Source: G963662655 sp963666875
GTDB lineage: Bacteria > Cloacimonadota > Cloacimonadia > Cloacimonadales > JAIOQZ01
NCBI GenBank assembly: GCA_963666875.2
Contig: CAXXPU010000019.1
Coordinates: 186,001-250,000 of the forward strand
DNA length: 64,000 nt
Direction of reading: 5' to 3'
The notes under the pieces: generated by a model
What the model was told of the DNA's origin: nothing
What the model saw: only the letters and a program-made list of their open reading frames with translations
Database searches by the model: none
Shown here: one piece after another, positions 8,427-18,200 of the stretch
How the letters are laid out: each line of letters starts with the position of its first letter
How positions within the stretch are numbered: position 1 is the stretch's first letter
Position numbers and translations under genes: made by a program

Positions 8427-9626
8427 CTATCTGTTTCTATACGCTTCCAGCGCTTTCTTGAAGATGTACATCGCCTTTCTGAGGTCGTTTTCGTTCAGGA
8501 TATAGGCGAGACGGACCTCGTCCTTCCCCATTCCCGGCGTGGCGTAGAAGCCCTCTGCGGGGGCGACCATCACCGTTTCGTTGTCGATGGAGAAGTCCTT
8601 CATCATCCATATCGTGAAATCTTCCGCGTCCTCGATGGGCAGCTTGGCGATGATGTAGAACGCGCCGGCGGGCTTCTTGCAGATGACGCCGTCGATGGTC
8701 ATGAGTTCTTCATAGACAATGTTGCGACGCTTGTCGTATTCGACGAGGATGTTCTTGAAATACTGCTCCTCGATATCGATCGCGGCGTTGGCAGCGAGCT
8801 GGTCGATGGTGGGCGGACAGAGCCTTGCCTGCGCGAACTTGAGGACGGCTTTCATCAGCTCATGATTCTTGCTGATGATGCAGCCGATCCGTGCGCCGCA
8901 TGCGCTGTAGCGCTTGGAGATGCTATCGACCATGATGGCGTGCTGCTCCATGCCCGGGATTTGCAGAATGCTGGTGTGTGTTTTACCGTCGTAGATGAAT
9001 TCACGATAAACCTCGTCCGCAATGATGTAGAGGTCATGCTTCCTGGCGATCGCGCAGAGACGCTCGATATCCTTACGACTATAGACGGCGCCGGTTGGAT
9101 TGCCCGGGTTGCAGATCATGATGGCGCGGGTTTTGCCGGAAATCCTCTCGATAATCGCGTCGTCGTTCGGCAGCGCGAAACCGTCTTCGGCGTAGGTGGT
9201 GAGCGGAACGATGTTCACACCCGCCTGGGTCGCGAAGCCGTTGTAGTTGGTGTAAAACGGTTCGGGGATGATGATCTCGTCACCCGGATTGCATGTAACC
9301 AGCATGGCGAAGATAATCGCTTCCGATCCGGCTGTGGTGACGATGATTTCCGTTTTATCGGTATCGTCGAGTATGATGTTGTGGCGTTTGTAGTAGCGCA
9401 CCAGATTCTTTCGGTAATCGTAGAGACCTTGGGAGGGACCGTACGCCAACACTTTGTCGTGGTAATTTGCATAGACGTCGAGCATCGCTTTCGGGGTCTC
9501 GATATCGGGTTGACCGATGTTCAGATGATATATGTGAATCCCGGCTTCTTTCGCCGTGGTCGCATACGGATAGAGCTTGCGGATGGGTGATTCCTGCACC
9601 TGATGGGCTCGTGATGATATCTTCAT
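8427..9626 (-). CDS. Pyridoxal-phosphate aminotransferase, class I/II (aspartate aminotransferase-like)
   Basis: About 399 residues. Clear fold type I aminotransferase: N-I-G-Q-P-D near residue 40, Y-G-P-S-Q-G-L, the T-T-A-G-S-E-A phosphate-binding turn, I-C-N-P-G-N-P-T-G, I-A-D-E-V-Y-R-E-F and the Schiff-base lysine in S-I-S-K-R-Y-S-A-C-G-A-R-I-G. These enzymes swap an amino group between an amino acid and a 2-oxo acid; the aspartate type is likely but not certain. The ATG at 9626 is chosen because GAGGTG lies four bases before it. It is the last gene of a minus-strand run after lpxB and the DUF374 acyltransferase, an odd partner for lipid A genes. Confidence 0.92.
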   Translation of the reverse strand: MKISSRAHQVQESPIRKLYPYATTAKEAGIHIYHLNIGQPDIETPKAMLDVYANYHDKVLAYGPSQGLYDYRKNLVRYYKRHNIILDDTDKTEIIVTTAGSEAIIFAMLVTCNPGDEIIIPEPFYTNYNGFATQAGVNIVPLTTYAEDGFALPNDDAIIERISGKTRAIMICNPGNPTGAVYSRKDIERLCAIARKHDLYIIADEVYREFIYDGKTHTSILQIPGMEQHAIMVDSISKRYSACGARIGCIISKNHELMKAVLKFAQARLCPPTIDQLAANAAIDIEEQYFKNILVEYDKRRNIVYEELMTIDGVICKKPAGAFYIIAKLPIEDAEDFTIWMMKDFSIDNETVMVAPAEGFYATPGMGKDEVRLAYILNENDLRKAMYIFKKALEAYRNR

Positions 9627-9644
9627 AACACACCTCACAGAATT

Positions 9645-10316
9645 TCAGTTATTTTCCGACAGAGTTTTGAAGCGGTTGATTTCTGTCAACTCCGTCATTG
9701 CGGTTTGCACGAGATTGTATTTCACCAGAAGATCGTCCTTTGTTTGAATGTAGATGGGATCGCCGTACCGGAAGCGGATTCGGGCAAACGGCTTGGGCAG
9801 ACGAAACCGGTCCCACGACTTGAATTCGAATACCCGATCGACATCCACGGCGATCGGAACGAGCGGTAGTTTCGTGTAGTATGCGAGGAAAAGCGCGCCT
9901 TCTTTCACCACATGAGCAGGGCCCTTCGGTCCGTCTGTGACGATCAGCACCGAGCAATCTTTCGCCACCCGGATGATCTCCTTTGCAGCCTTCATCCCGC
10001 CACGGGCAGCAGAGCCGCGGATCGCTTTGAAACCAAGTATCTCCGCGGGGCCGGTGACATAATCGCCGTCTTTCGAAAGCGACACCAGAAATGCCATACC
10101 TTCGAATTTGCGACAGTGCATTGTCAGGATGTTCTGATGCCAGAGCAGGTAGAGCGCGTGCTGATTCCTGTTTTCGTTGATGCGCTCGAAACGCCAGGAA
10201 AGTCCGTAGAGGTAGATCAGAAGCGAGCCGAGATATTTCGTGATCAGCGATAATGTGGCGTGAACAAATGGACTCTTGAAGAACCGCCTGAGCGGTCCCC
10301 GCTTCTTACGGGACAT
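9645..10316 (-). CDS. DUF374 lysophospholipid acyltransferase-like protein
   Basis: 223 residues. Features of the DUF374 family: an N-terminal hydrophobic helix (about 18-38), L-W-H-Q-N-I-L (an altered block I of acyltransferases, H-x4-D-like), V-S-x-S-K-D-G-D near residue 80, R-G-S-A-A-R-G-G and T-D-G-P-K-G-P. Members are often next to lipid A genes and are thought to acylate lipid A. That fits here, since it overlaps the end of lpxB by 11 bases. Start ATG at 10316 has GGAGCTGG upstream. Function as a late lipid A acyltransferase is inferred from family and neighbour. Confidence 0.85.
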   Translation of the reverse strand: MSRKKRGPLRRFFKSPFVHATLSLITKYLGSLLIYLYGLSWRFERINENRNQHALYLLWHQNILTMHCRKFEGMAFLVSLSKDGDYVTGPAEILGFKAIRGSAARGGMKAAKEIIRVAKDCSVLIVTDGPKGPAHVVKEGALFLAYYTKLPLVPIAVDVDRVFEFKSWDRFRLPKPFARIRFRYGDPIYIQTKDDLLVKYNLVQTAMTELTEINRFKTLSENN

Positions 10317-11475
10317 CGATCCAGCTCCGGTCTTGCAGGAGCTTCAAGATGATACCGGCTGTCTCGACGGAAGCCTCTTTCTCGCCCAAAAGCTTGTGGA
10401 TCTCCCTGAGTCTGCCCTGCATCTCGCGATAAAGCATATCATCGTCCAGAAACCGCATGATATTGTCGTGTATGTTCTTGCCGTTGACATCGCCCTGAAT
10501 GAGTTCCGGGATGACGTCGTCTTCCAGGATGATGTTGGGTAGTCCGATCCGTTTGATCTTGACGAGTCGCTTGCCGAGTTCGTAGGATAACCGACTCGTC
10601 TTATAGACGATGATGAACGGCGTTCCGATGAAGGCCGTCTCGATGGTCGCGGTGCCGGATGTAACCACCAGAAAATCGCAGTGCGCCATCATCGAGTAGT
10701 TGCCCTTTTCGATCAGGTGGAAGTTGCGCAGGTTCGCCTGCCTGGTCATGTGCAGGTAGGTCTCGGTGGTGATATTGCTCGTAGTGGAGATCAGGAATTC
10801 GTACTCGTTTGGATCGAAGAGCTTGATCGCCTTCAGAAACGGCGGCAGCATCTTGTGAACCTCGATCTCGCGACTGCCGGGGAAGAAACCCAGCCACTTC
10901 TTGTTCATGTCGAGGTTGTGCGATCTGGCAAACTGCTCGCGCGTGTTGTCGATGGATATCTCTTCCGCGATAGGATGCCCGACGTAGGTACAATTCACCC
11001 GATGGATGTCCAGAAGCTCCTTTTCGAAAGGCAGAATCACCGCGACGTGTCGGGTGTAATCCTTGAGATCGTGTACGCGGTTGTGCTTCCATGCCCAGAA
11101 TTGCGGACTGATGTAATATAATACCGGGATTCCGAGGTTGTCCGCCATCTTCGCGATGCGCATGTTGAAGCCCGGGTAATCGACCAGCACGACCAGATTG
11201 GGCGGACTGCTCTCGAATTCTTCGCGGATACGCTTCTCGACCTTGAAGAAGAACTTCAGGTGTTTGACCACTTCGATGAAGCCCATCACCGCGAAACGGT
11301 TGAACGGAAACAGCGGTTTCAACCCCTGCTTCTGCATCAACGGTCCACCGATACCCAGATGGTAGTAGTCGTACAAGGAATTCTTCAGCGCCTTCATGAC
11401 GTTGGAAGCATGAAGGTCGCCGGATCGCTCACCCGCGATCCAGAATATTTTCTTTTTATCGAGTTCGATTGGCAT
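10306..11475 (-). CDS. lpxB: Lipid-A-disaccharide synthase
   Basis: 389 residues, the usual LpxB length, from the ATG at 11475. The frame stays open upstream but that part overlaps repeat DNA and has no LpxB homology. Motifs: I-A-G-E-R-S-G-D-L-H at the N-terminus, G-I-G-G-P-L-M, D-Y-P-G-F-N, Y-Y-I-S-P-Q-F-W-A-W, Y-V-G-H-P, F-P-G-S-R and V-T-S-G-T-A-T-I-E-T-A. LpxB joins UDP-2,3-diacylglucosamine and lipid X to give the tetra-acyl disaccharide of lipid A at the inner membrane. It shows that the cell makes lipopolysaccharide. No Shine-Dalgarno stands out before the start, so the exact start is less sure. Confidence 0.95.
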   Translation of the reverse strand: MPIELDKKKIFWIAGERSGDLHASNVMKALKNSLYDYYHLGIGGPLMQKQGLKPLFPFNRFAVMGFIEVVKHLKFFFKVEKRIREEFESSPPNLVVLVDYPGFNMRIAKMADNLGIPVLYYISPQFWAWKHNRVHDLKDYTRHVAVILPFEKELLDIHRVNCTYVGHPIAEEISIDNTREQFARSHNLDMNKKWLGFFPGSREIEVHKMLPPFLKAIKLFDPNEYEFLISTTSNITTETYLHMTRQANLRNFHLIEKGNYSMMAHCDFLVVTSGTATIETAFIGTPFIIVYKTSRLSYELGKRLVKIKRIGLPNIILEDDVIPELIQGDVNGKNIHDNIMRFLDDDMLYREMQGRLREIHKLLGEKEASVETAGIILKLLQDRSWIDVP

Positions 11476-11540
11476 GATTTGAAGTTGGAAATCGCCCGAA
11501 AATTGTCCAGAAAAATCGGTGGTAAACCCTCCTTTCCCGA

Positions 11541-11755
11541 GTTCCAGAGGAACGACCTGGGAATCGTGATGATCGATGAACAAGTTGTCGTCCTTTCCCC
11601 AAGTTCCGCAGGAACGACAGAATTTAGCCCATGGTGTGAACCATGGGGTTTGTGCACCACCCTGAATCCTCCAGCCAGCAGATTTGTTCGATCCCGCACC
11701 TGTCGGCGTGTTCATTCACGACGAAGGCGTGGTGTTACACGTCGATAGGTGCGGG
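11541..11755. repeat. REP-like palindromic repeat cluster
   Basis: Several hairpins in the 480-base gap upstream of lpxB. GTTCC-aga-GGAAC (11541-11553) and GTTCC-gca-GGAAC (11603-11615) share the core AGTTCC-nnn-GGAACGAC. CCCATGGT-gtga-ACCATGGG (11628-11647) is a perfect eight-base stem. A 19-base arm at 11693-11711 pairs with 11737-11755 with two mismatches. The layout resembles short non-coding repeats mobilised by IS200-like proteins. No gene is needed to explain the region. Confidence 0.6.
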
Positions 11756-11800
11756 GCGGATAAAGATGCGGATGGATGTCCATCTGCGAGCGACCACCTC

Positions 11801-11855
11801 CCTGCTCCCTCGCCCATGAAATGAGAGAGGGCTGGGGTGAGGGTCTCATTCCCTA
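11801..11855. repeat. CTCACCCCAGCCCTCTC-type intergenic repeat
   Basis: A run of CCCTCGCCCATG, AGAGAGGG and CTGGGGTGAGGG, a pattern of short imperfect palindrome common between genes in many bacterial genomes. A related element lies at 56111-56229. Confidence 0.5.
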
Positions 11856-11959
11856 GCCTGTAAATCCAGATTCAGACAAACTCCCCCCGAAGATAGTGCT
11901 TGACGGTTTCTACTCGAGCGCCATTCTGCAAAATATCGATGATTAATTAGGGGAACCGG

Positions 11960-14899
11960 ATGATCGACAGGCAATTGATCGACTTCTATACACGTTTCAA
12001 GTTTGGCGAGGACAACTTCCACAATCTGATGCAGAAGCGCGTGCGGAACGTCCTTCTGATCGCCAGCTACTACGACGCCTACATCCTCGAGCAGGACGGA
12101 CGGCTCTCGGAGCAGATCGTGGGCGAATTCCGTCAACTCGACCTCAGCATGAGTCCCATGATCACCACCATGATGCTGAACGACGATATCGAAGCGGCGA
12201 TCAGGGAAGAGAAGTACGATCTTGTCGTTTTCATGATGCGCCTGAACAGTCGGAAAGTCTTCGAGCTTGCCGCGTCGATCAAGCAAATCGAACCCGATCT
12301 GCCCATCGTGCTGCTGATCAACCGCTATTCCTACAACATCTCGCTCTTCAGAAGATCCGATCTGAACCTGTTCCACGACATCTTCCTCTGGATGGGTGAC
12401 GCAAGGCTCTTTGTGGCGATCATCAAATCGATCGAGGACATGCGAAACGCCGAGTACGACACCACCAACGGCAACGTCCGCGTCATTCTGCTGGTGGAAA
12501 ACACCGTCTATCAATGCTCGAAAGTGCTGCCGATCCTCTACTCGATGATCATGGAGCAGACGCAGGAACTGATTCGCACCGAACTCAACGACGTCAACAA
12601 ACGGCTCCTGATGCGAACCAGACCCAAGGTCATCATGGCTCATACTTTCGAAGACGCTGTACGGCTGTACGAGAAGTACAAAGACAATCTGCTCAGCGTG
12701 ATCTCCAACGTTAACATGCGGCACAACGGCAGGTTCGACGCCAGCGCGGGCATCCGTCTTTTGCGCAGAGTCCGCAGCGAATTACCCACGCTGCCGCTTC
12801 TGATGATGTCCATCGACCGCGCCAACCTCCAGCACGCCGATCAGATCCAGGCGGCGTTCATCGATAAAAATTCGCAGCGATTCAATGTGAAGCTGAAGCG
12901 TTTCATCATGCATTACCTCGGTTTCGGACCGTTTTTCTTCCGGCGCTCTGACGGTGAGATCATCAGCAGGGCGAACAGCCTTCCCGAGTTCGAACACAAT
13001 CTCAAAACCATCCCGGACGAATCGCTGCTCTATCACTCGCAGCAGAACGACTATTCCACCTGGTTGATCGCACACGGATTCTATCACGTCGCGCAAGAGC
13101 TGAGAAGCCTGTCCGCCTCCGATTTCCCTGATGTCGCCGCACTGCGCAACTACCTCGTCACCATCTTCGACGACATCCGGCACAAACGCAACCGCGGCAA
13201 GGTGATCAATTTCGACGAATCGAGTATCGACGAGCGGGATCGCATCCTTTTACTCTCGACCGGTTCACTCGGCGGCAAGGGACGTGGTCTGGCATTCCTG
13301 AACGCGCTCCTGACCACGCTCGATCTGGAAAAGGATTTTCCCGGCGTAAAGATCAAGGTGCCCGGCACGGTGATCGTCGGTACGGACGAATTCGACCTCT
13401 TCGTCGAACACAACCACATCCACGACAAAGCGCTGAACATCTCCAGCGAAGAGGTGGTGCGCGTCTTCCTGCACGGTGAACTCAGCCCGCAGTTGATCGT
13501 ACGCCTGAAAATCTACCTTAATCACGCCCGTTACCCGCTGGCAGTGCGGTCGTCCGGTCTGCTTGAAGACTCCCAATCGCAGCCCTTTGCCGGTATCTAC
13601 GACACCTTCATGCTGCCCAACAACCACCCCGACGAAGACGTCCGCCTGAAGCAACTCGCCGACGCGATCAAGATGGTCTTCTCCTCACCCTTCCAGAAGG
13701 ATCAGCGCAACTACATCGAGAGCATCAACTACAAGCTCCAGGAAGAAAAGATGGCGGTCGTGATCCAGGAAATCGCGGGTAAGGAATACATCGCCGGGAA
13801 CCACTTTCCGCTGATATCCGGTGTGGCGCAGTCGCACAACTTCTACCCCGTTTATACCGAACCGGGCGACGGCGTGGCGCATATCGCGGTGGGGCTGGGC
13901 AGGATCGTGGTCGAAGGTGAAAAGACCTTCCAGTACTCACCCGGAAAGCCCAACATCGATATCCTCAAGATCGAGGACGTCGTCGAGAGCAACCAGGACA
14001 GCTTCTTCGCGCTCGACCTGGCCGATAAAGAATTCGACATCTCAAAGGGCGAAGACGTCACCATGAATCGGATTTCGATCACTTCGAAGCTGAAGGGGGA
14101 TGTCTTTCTTCCCGTCACGTCGGTATACGACTACGAACGAAAACAGTTTCTGGACGGCAAATACGTGCAGGGTCCGCGCGTAATCACCTACCGCAATCCG
14201 ATCCGCTACGGCGACTTCCCGCTGTCCGGAATCCTCAGTCGCGTGCTTGAGCTCGGTGAAGCAGCGCTGGGCGTACCCGTCGAGATCGAGTTCGCTGTCG
14301 ATCTGTCACCCGCCACCTTCACGCTGCTCCAGATCCGACCGCTCTTCGTGCAGCACGATACTGTCGATATCGATATCGATCACTTCGACCGCGACAACCT
14401 CCTCCTGCTCTCCACCCGCGCACTCGGCAACGGCGTTATCAGCGGTCTGCACGACATCGTATATCTGCAAAACGACCGCTTCGAAGTCACGAAAACCGTC
14501 GAGATGAAGGATGAACTGGAGGAGATCAACCGCTTCATGAAGGAGCAGGGACGCCAGTACATCCTGATCGGGCCGGGTAGATGGGGCTCACGCGACCGCT
14601 TCCTCGGCATCCCCATCAAGTGGACGCATATCGACATGGCGAAGGTGATCGTCGAGGCGGGACTCCCCCACTTCCAGGTCGAGGCGTCACAAGGAAGCCA
14701 CTTCTTCCACAACCTCGTCGCGCTCAACATCGGCTACTTCAACGTCCCGCACGAAACAGACGACAGCTTCATCGACTGGCAGACCGTCGAAGGTTTCGAG
14801 ATCGAGAAATCGTGGAAATATTTCCGACTCACTCACCTCGAAAAGCCGCTGAAGGTTCGGATGGACGGCAAGAAACGGTTGGCGGTGGTAACTGTTTGA
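11960..14899 (+). CDS. PEP synthase/PPDK-like ATP-grasp protein with receiver-like N-terminal domains
   Basis: 979 residues. Residues about 28-160 and 172-320 look like two degenerate response-regulator (REC-like) domains. From about residue 425 comes the nucleotide-binding half of pyruvate phosphate dikinase/PEP synthase: G434-S-L-G-G-K-G-R-G-L, then P-L-A-V-R-S-S-G-L-L-E-D and F-A-G-I-Y-D-T-F around 525-550, and Q-I-R-P-L-F near 790. The swivelling phosphohistidine domain and the PEP/pyruvate barrel of true synthases are missing. In their place is a C-terminal block with I-G-P-G-R-W-G-S and G-I-P-I-K-W near 871-885, which I recall from similar proteins in FCB-group bacteria. It probably uses ATP, but the phospho-acceptor is unknown. 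AGGGGA precedes the ATG. Confidence 0.8.
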   Translation: MIDRQLIDFYTRFKFGEDNFHNLMQKRVRNVLLIASYYDAYILEQDGRLSEQIVGEFRQLDLSMSPMITTMMLNDDIEAAIREEKYDLVVFMMRLNSRKVFELAASIKQIEPDLPIVLLINRYSYNISLFRRSDLNLFHDIFLWMGDARLFVAIIKSIEDMRNAEYDTTNGNVRVILLVENTVYQCSKVLPILYSMIMEQTQELIRTELNDVNKRLLMRTRPKVIMAHTFEDAVRLYEKYKDNLLSVISNVNMRHNGRFDASAGIRLLRRVRSELPTLPLLMMSIDRANLQHADQIQAAFIDKNSQRFNVKLKRFIMHYLGFGPFFFRRSDGEIISRANSLPEFEHNLKTIPDESLLYHSQQNDYSTWLIAHGFYHVAQELRSLSASDFPDVAALRNYLVTIFDDIRHKRNRGKVINFDESSIDERDRILLLSTGSLGGKGRGLAFLNALLTTLDLEKDFPGVKIKVPGTVIVGTDEFDLFVEHNHIHDKALNISSEEVVRVFLHGELSPQLIVRLKIYLNHARYPLAVRSSGLLEDSQSQPFAGIYDTFMLPNNHPDEDVRLKQLADAIKMVFSSPFQKDQRNYIESINYKLQEEKMAVVIQEIAGKEYIAGNHFPLISGVAQSHNFYPVYTEPGDGVAHIAVGLGRIVVEGEKTFQYSPGKPNIDILKIEDVVESNQDSFFALDLADKEFDISKGEDVTMNRISITSKLKGDVFLPVTSVYDYERKQFLDGKYVQGPRVITYRNPIRYGDFPLSGILSRVLELGEAALGVPVEIEFAVDLSPATFTLLQIRPLFVQHDTVDIDIDHFDRDNLLLLSTRALGNGVISGLHDIVYLQNDRFEVTKTVEMKDELEEINRFMKEQGRQYILIGPGRWGSRDRFLGIPIKWTHIDMAKVIVEAGLPHFQVEASQGSHFFHNLVALNIGYFNVPHETDDSFIDWQTVEGFEIEKSWKYFRLTHLEKPLKVRMDGKKRLAVVTV

Positions 14900-15050
14900 A
14901 GATTTTTTGAAGCAGGATTCGCAGGATTTACGTGATTTCCAGGATAGAGATTAGAGAGCAACCATCTTCAAGCTGTCTGCTTCCCATCTTGCTAATCTCA
15001 AATTACTTCTCTGATTCGCGATCGTATTGATTTGTGTGTAATAATAGTTT

Positions 15051-15156
15051 GTCCTTCGATACACCGCTTCGCGGCACTCAGGATGACAAACCATTATTAC
15101 ACTACGAGTTATCCTCCGTGTCATCCTGAGTGCCGCGAAGCGGTGTATCGAAGGAC
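15051..15156. repeat. Perfect 38-base inverted repeat
   Basis: Arms 15051-15088 and 15119-15156 are exact reverse complements, with 30 bases between. The arm contains TCATCCTGAGTGCCGCGAAG, a dispersed repeat type often seen in environmental bacterial genomes. No transposase lies between the arms, so it may be a non-autonomous element or the footprint of two opposed repeat copies. Confidence 0.75.
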
Positions 15157-15236
15157 GCACGGTGGATAACGTCATCAAACAGGCATCAAACCATGACATC
15201 ACGAAAAAATGGGAGTATGCGTGGCACTTTTTTTCA

Positions 15237-15265
15237 TTGACAACCTTCATCCTGATACACAATAT
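15237..15265 (+). promoter_or_regulatory. Sigma-70-like promoter
   Basis: TTGACA (15237-15242), a 17-base spacer and CAATAT (15260-15265), 25 bases before the ATG of the large secreted gene. It supports the start at 15291 rather than an upstream in-frame ATG at 15162. Confidence 0.6.
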
Positions 15266-15290
15266 GAAAGAAAAATACAAAGGGTTCGAT

Positions 15291-18200
15291 ATGAAACACC
15301 TGATTATACCCATCATTCTTTTCATCCTTGCCTGCGGTCTGCACGCGCAGAACTCCGCCCCCGAGCTATCCAACATCGTCGTCAGCCAGGCCAACGACGG
15401 CAGCAAGATCGTCACCATCAGCTACGACGTCGCAGACGCAGACGGCGATACCCTCACCGTAAGCCTCGAAGTCTCCGACGACGACGGCGTCACCTGGACC
15501 ATCTTGCCCGATTCCGAAGATCTCTCCGGCGATGTCGGCGCAGAAGTCCTGCCCGGCACCGGCAAGACCATCACCTGGGACGCCTCCGGCCTCTCGCTCG
15601 AAGGCAGCCAGTACCGGTTCAAAGTGATTGCGGACGATGGGCAGGGCGGTGAACCCGGCTTCGTGCTGGTCCCGGCCGGGACGTTTATGATGGGTAGAGC
15701 TGGTGTCGCGGAACCCGTGCATGAGGTGACGCTATCATCCTTCTACATTGGCACCTGCGAAGTTACCCATCAGGAAGTTATAGAGGTTTATAACTGGGCG
15801 TACCAGCAAGGGTATGTGAATTGTTCCAGCAGCACAGTGACAAATGCTACTGGAAACCAGCAGGAGCTTCTTGATCTGGATGATGGACAGGAAGCGATTG
15901 ACTGGAATGGCAGCCAATTTGTGTTTAGTGGTAGTTCGTATGCATTGGATGTTCAGTGTCCAGTAATCGAGATTACGTGGTATGGTTGTGTAGCGTATTG
16001 CAATTACCTGAGTCTGAAGGAAGGACTAACTCCCTGTTACAATCTGTCCAACTGGAGCTGCGATTTCAACGCTAGCGGTTACCGGCTTCCCACCGAAGCG
16101 GAATGGGAGTACAGTGCTCGTGGGGCGGCGAATACGCCAGATTACCTGTACGCTGGGAGCGATAATATCGGTGATGTGGCATGGTATAATGACAACTCAA
16201 GCAGCCGGAATCATCCGGTGGGTCAGAAACAGGCAAACGGGATAGGGACTTACGATCAGAGTGGCAATGCTTGGGAGTGGTGTTGGGATTGGTATGATGC
16301 CAACTATTATGATGTGAGTCCGCAGTATAATCCGACGGGACCTGCTACCGGATCGAACCGGCTGATACGAGGTGGCTGTTGGGGCGGCTACACTGGCAAC
16401 TGCGAGGTCGCATATCGTCAACTCTACGTGCCGACTTTCAGCAGTTCCGACTTCGGCTTCCGTCTCGCCAAGCGTGCCGAACCAGTCGTCGAATACGAGG
16501 AAGTGCTGATCGACGGCGGCAGCTTCGAGATGGGTGAGGCTGGCATTGCGGAACCGGTTCATACGGTAACCGTGGATGACTTCTACCTCGGCAACACCGA
16601 GATCACGCACGCGCAGTTTATCGAGTTCCTCAACGGCGCGGGTGTTCAATCCGACGGTACGCTGAATGGTAATGCAATTATTGATATCGCATCGGAATAC
16701 TGCGCGATCGACTACACAACTCAATTCGAGTTTGTCGGTTCTGGCAGAGCAGCAATGGAGAAATGCCCCATACTGCTGGTTACTTGGTTCGGTGCTGTTG
16801 AATACTGCAATTGGCTTAGCGTAGAGGATGGCTACGATCCGTGCTACACCGTAAGTGGCACCACCGTCACCTGCAACTGGAACGCGGATGGTTACCGGCT
16901 GCCCACTGAAGCAGAATGGGAATACGCCGCAAGAGGTGGCGACCAACACGATGATTTCGACCATTCAGGCGATGATATCCTTGCCAACGTCGGCTGGTAC
17001 TCAGATAATTCTGGTGGTACCTCGCGCCCGGTAGCGAATCGCAAACCAAATGGAAAAGGTCTTTACGACATGAATGGAAACATATGGGAACTGTGCTGGG
17101 ACTGGTGGGATGAAAATTACTATAGCTCATCCCCTGACATGAATCCAACCGGACCCGCTTCTGGGACATCTCGTTTATGTCGCGGTGGTTCCTGGGGTAG
17201 CGGTTCTGAGGGTTGTCGAGTATTTAATCGTGATAGCGGTGGACCACCCACTAGCAGCTTTGGTAGTATCGGCTTCCGCATCGCGCGGCGTGCCGAACCA
17301 GTCGTCGAATACGAGGAAGTGCTGATCGACGGCGGCAGCTTCGAGATGGGCAGCAACGACGGCGAAACGAACGAACAGCCCGTGCACACCGTGATTGTGG
17401 ATGACTTCTACCTCGGCAACACCGAGATCACGCACGCGCAGTTCGTCGAGTTCCTCAACGGCACCGGCGTGGCAAGTAACGGCTCATTCAATGGTAACGA
17501 ATTGATCGACATGGACCACGCGGATTGCGCAATCGACTACACGACTGAGTTCGAGTTCGTCGGCTCCCAGTACGCAGCCATGGAGGATTGCCCGATCATC
17601 TATGTAAGCTGGTACGGCGCGGTGGAATACTGCAATTGGCTCAGCGTTCAGGACGGCTACGATCCGTGCTACACCGTAAATGGAACCACCATTACCTGCA
17701 ACTGGAACGCCGACGGCTACCGGCTGCCCACCGAAGCCGAATGGGAATACGCCGCGAAGGGCGGCGACCTGCACGAAGGATTTACCTACTCCGGCGACAA
17801 TTTGTTGGCAAACGTAGGCTGGTACGACGGAAACGCCGGTGGCTACTCGCATCCAGTCGCCAACCGTAAACCGAATGGCAAAGGTCTGTATGATATGAGT
17901 GGAAATATTTATAATTGGTGTTGGGACTGGTGGAGCAGCAGTTATTATAGCTCATCACCATCATACACCCCTCTTGGTCCTGATAGCGACTCGGAACGTG
18001 TGAGGCGAGGTGGTTACTGGGGAAACAACGCGAATCGATGCACGGTCACTTATCGCGCACACAATGCACCTTCCTTCACTAGCTACTACCTCGGCTTCCG
18101 CATCGCTCGTTCCGCAAGTGACAACCTGTACGGCTTCGCGTATGTGCCGGCGGGGACGTTCTGGATGGGGGATGAGCACGACATCGGACAAGCGCACGAA

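Noticed and set aside
11476..11715. 80-codon N-terminal extension of LpxB
   Set aside because: It is encoded by REP-like hairpins, and LpxB of normal length starts at 11475.
15162..15290. In-frame N-terminal extension of the SUMF1 protein
   Set aside because: It runs over the promoter and close to the repeat arm, and the signal peptide starts at 15291.
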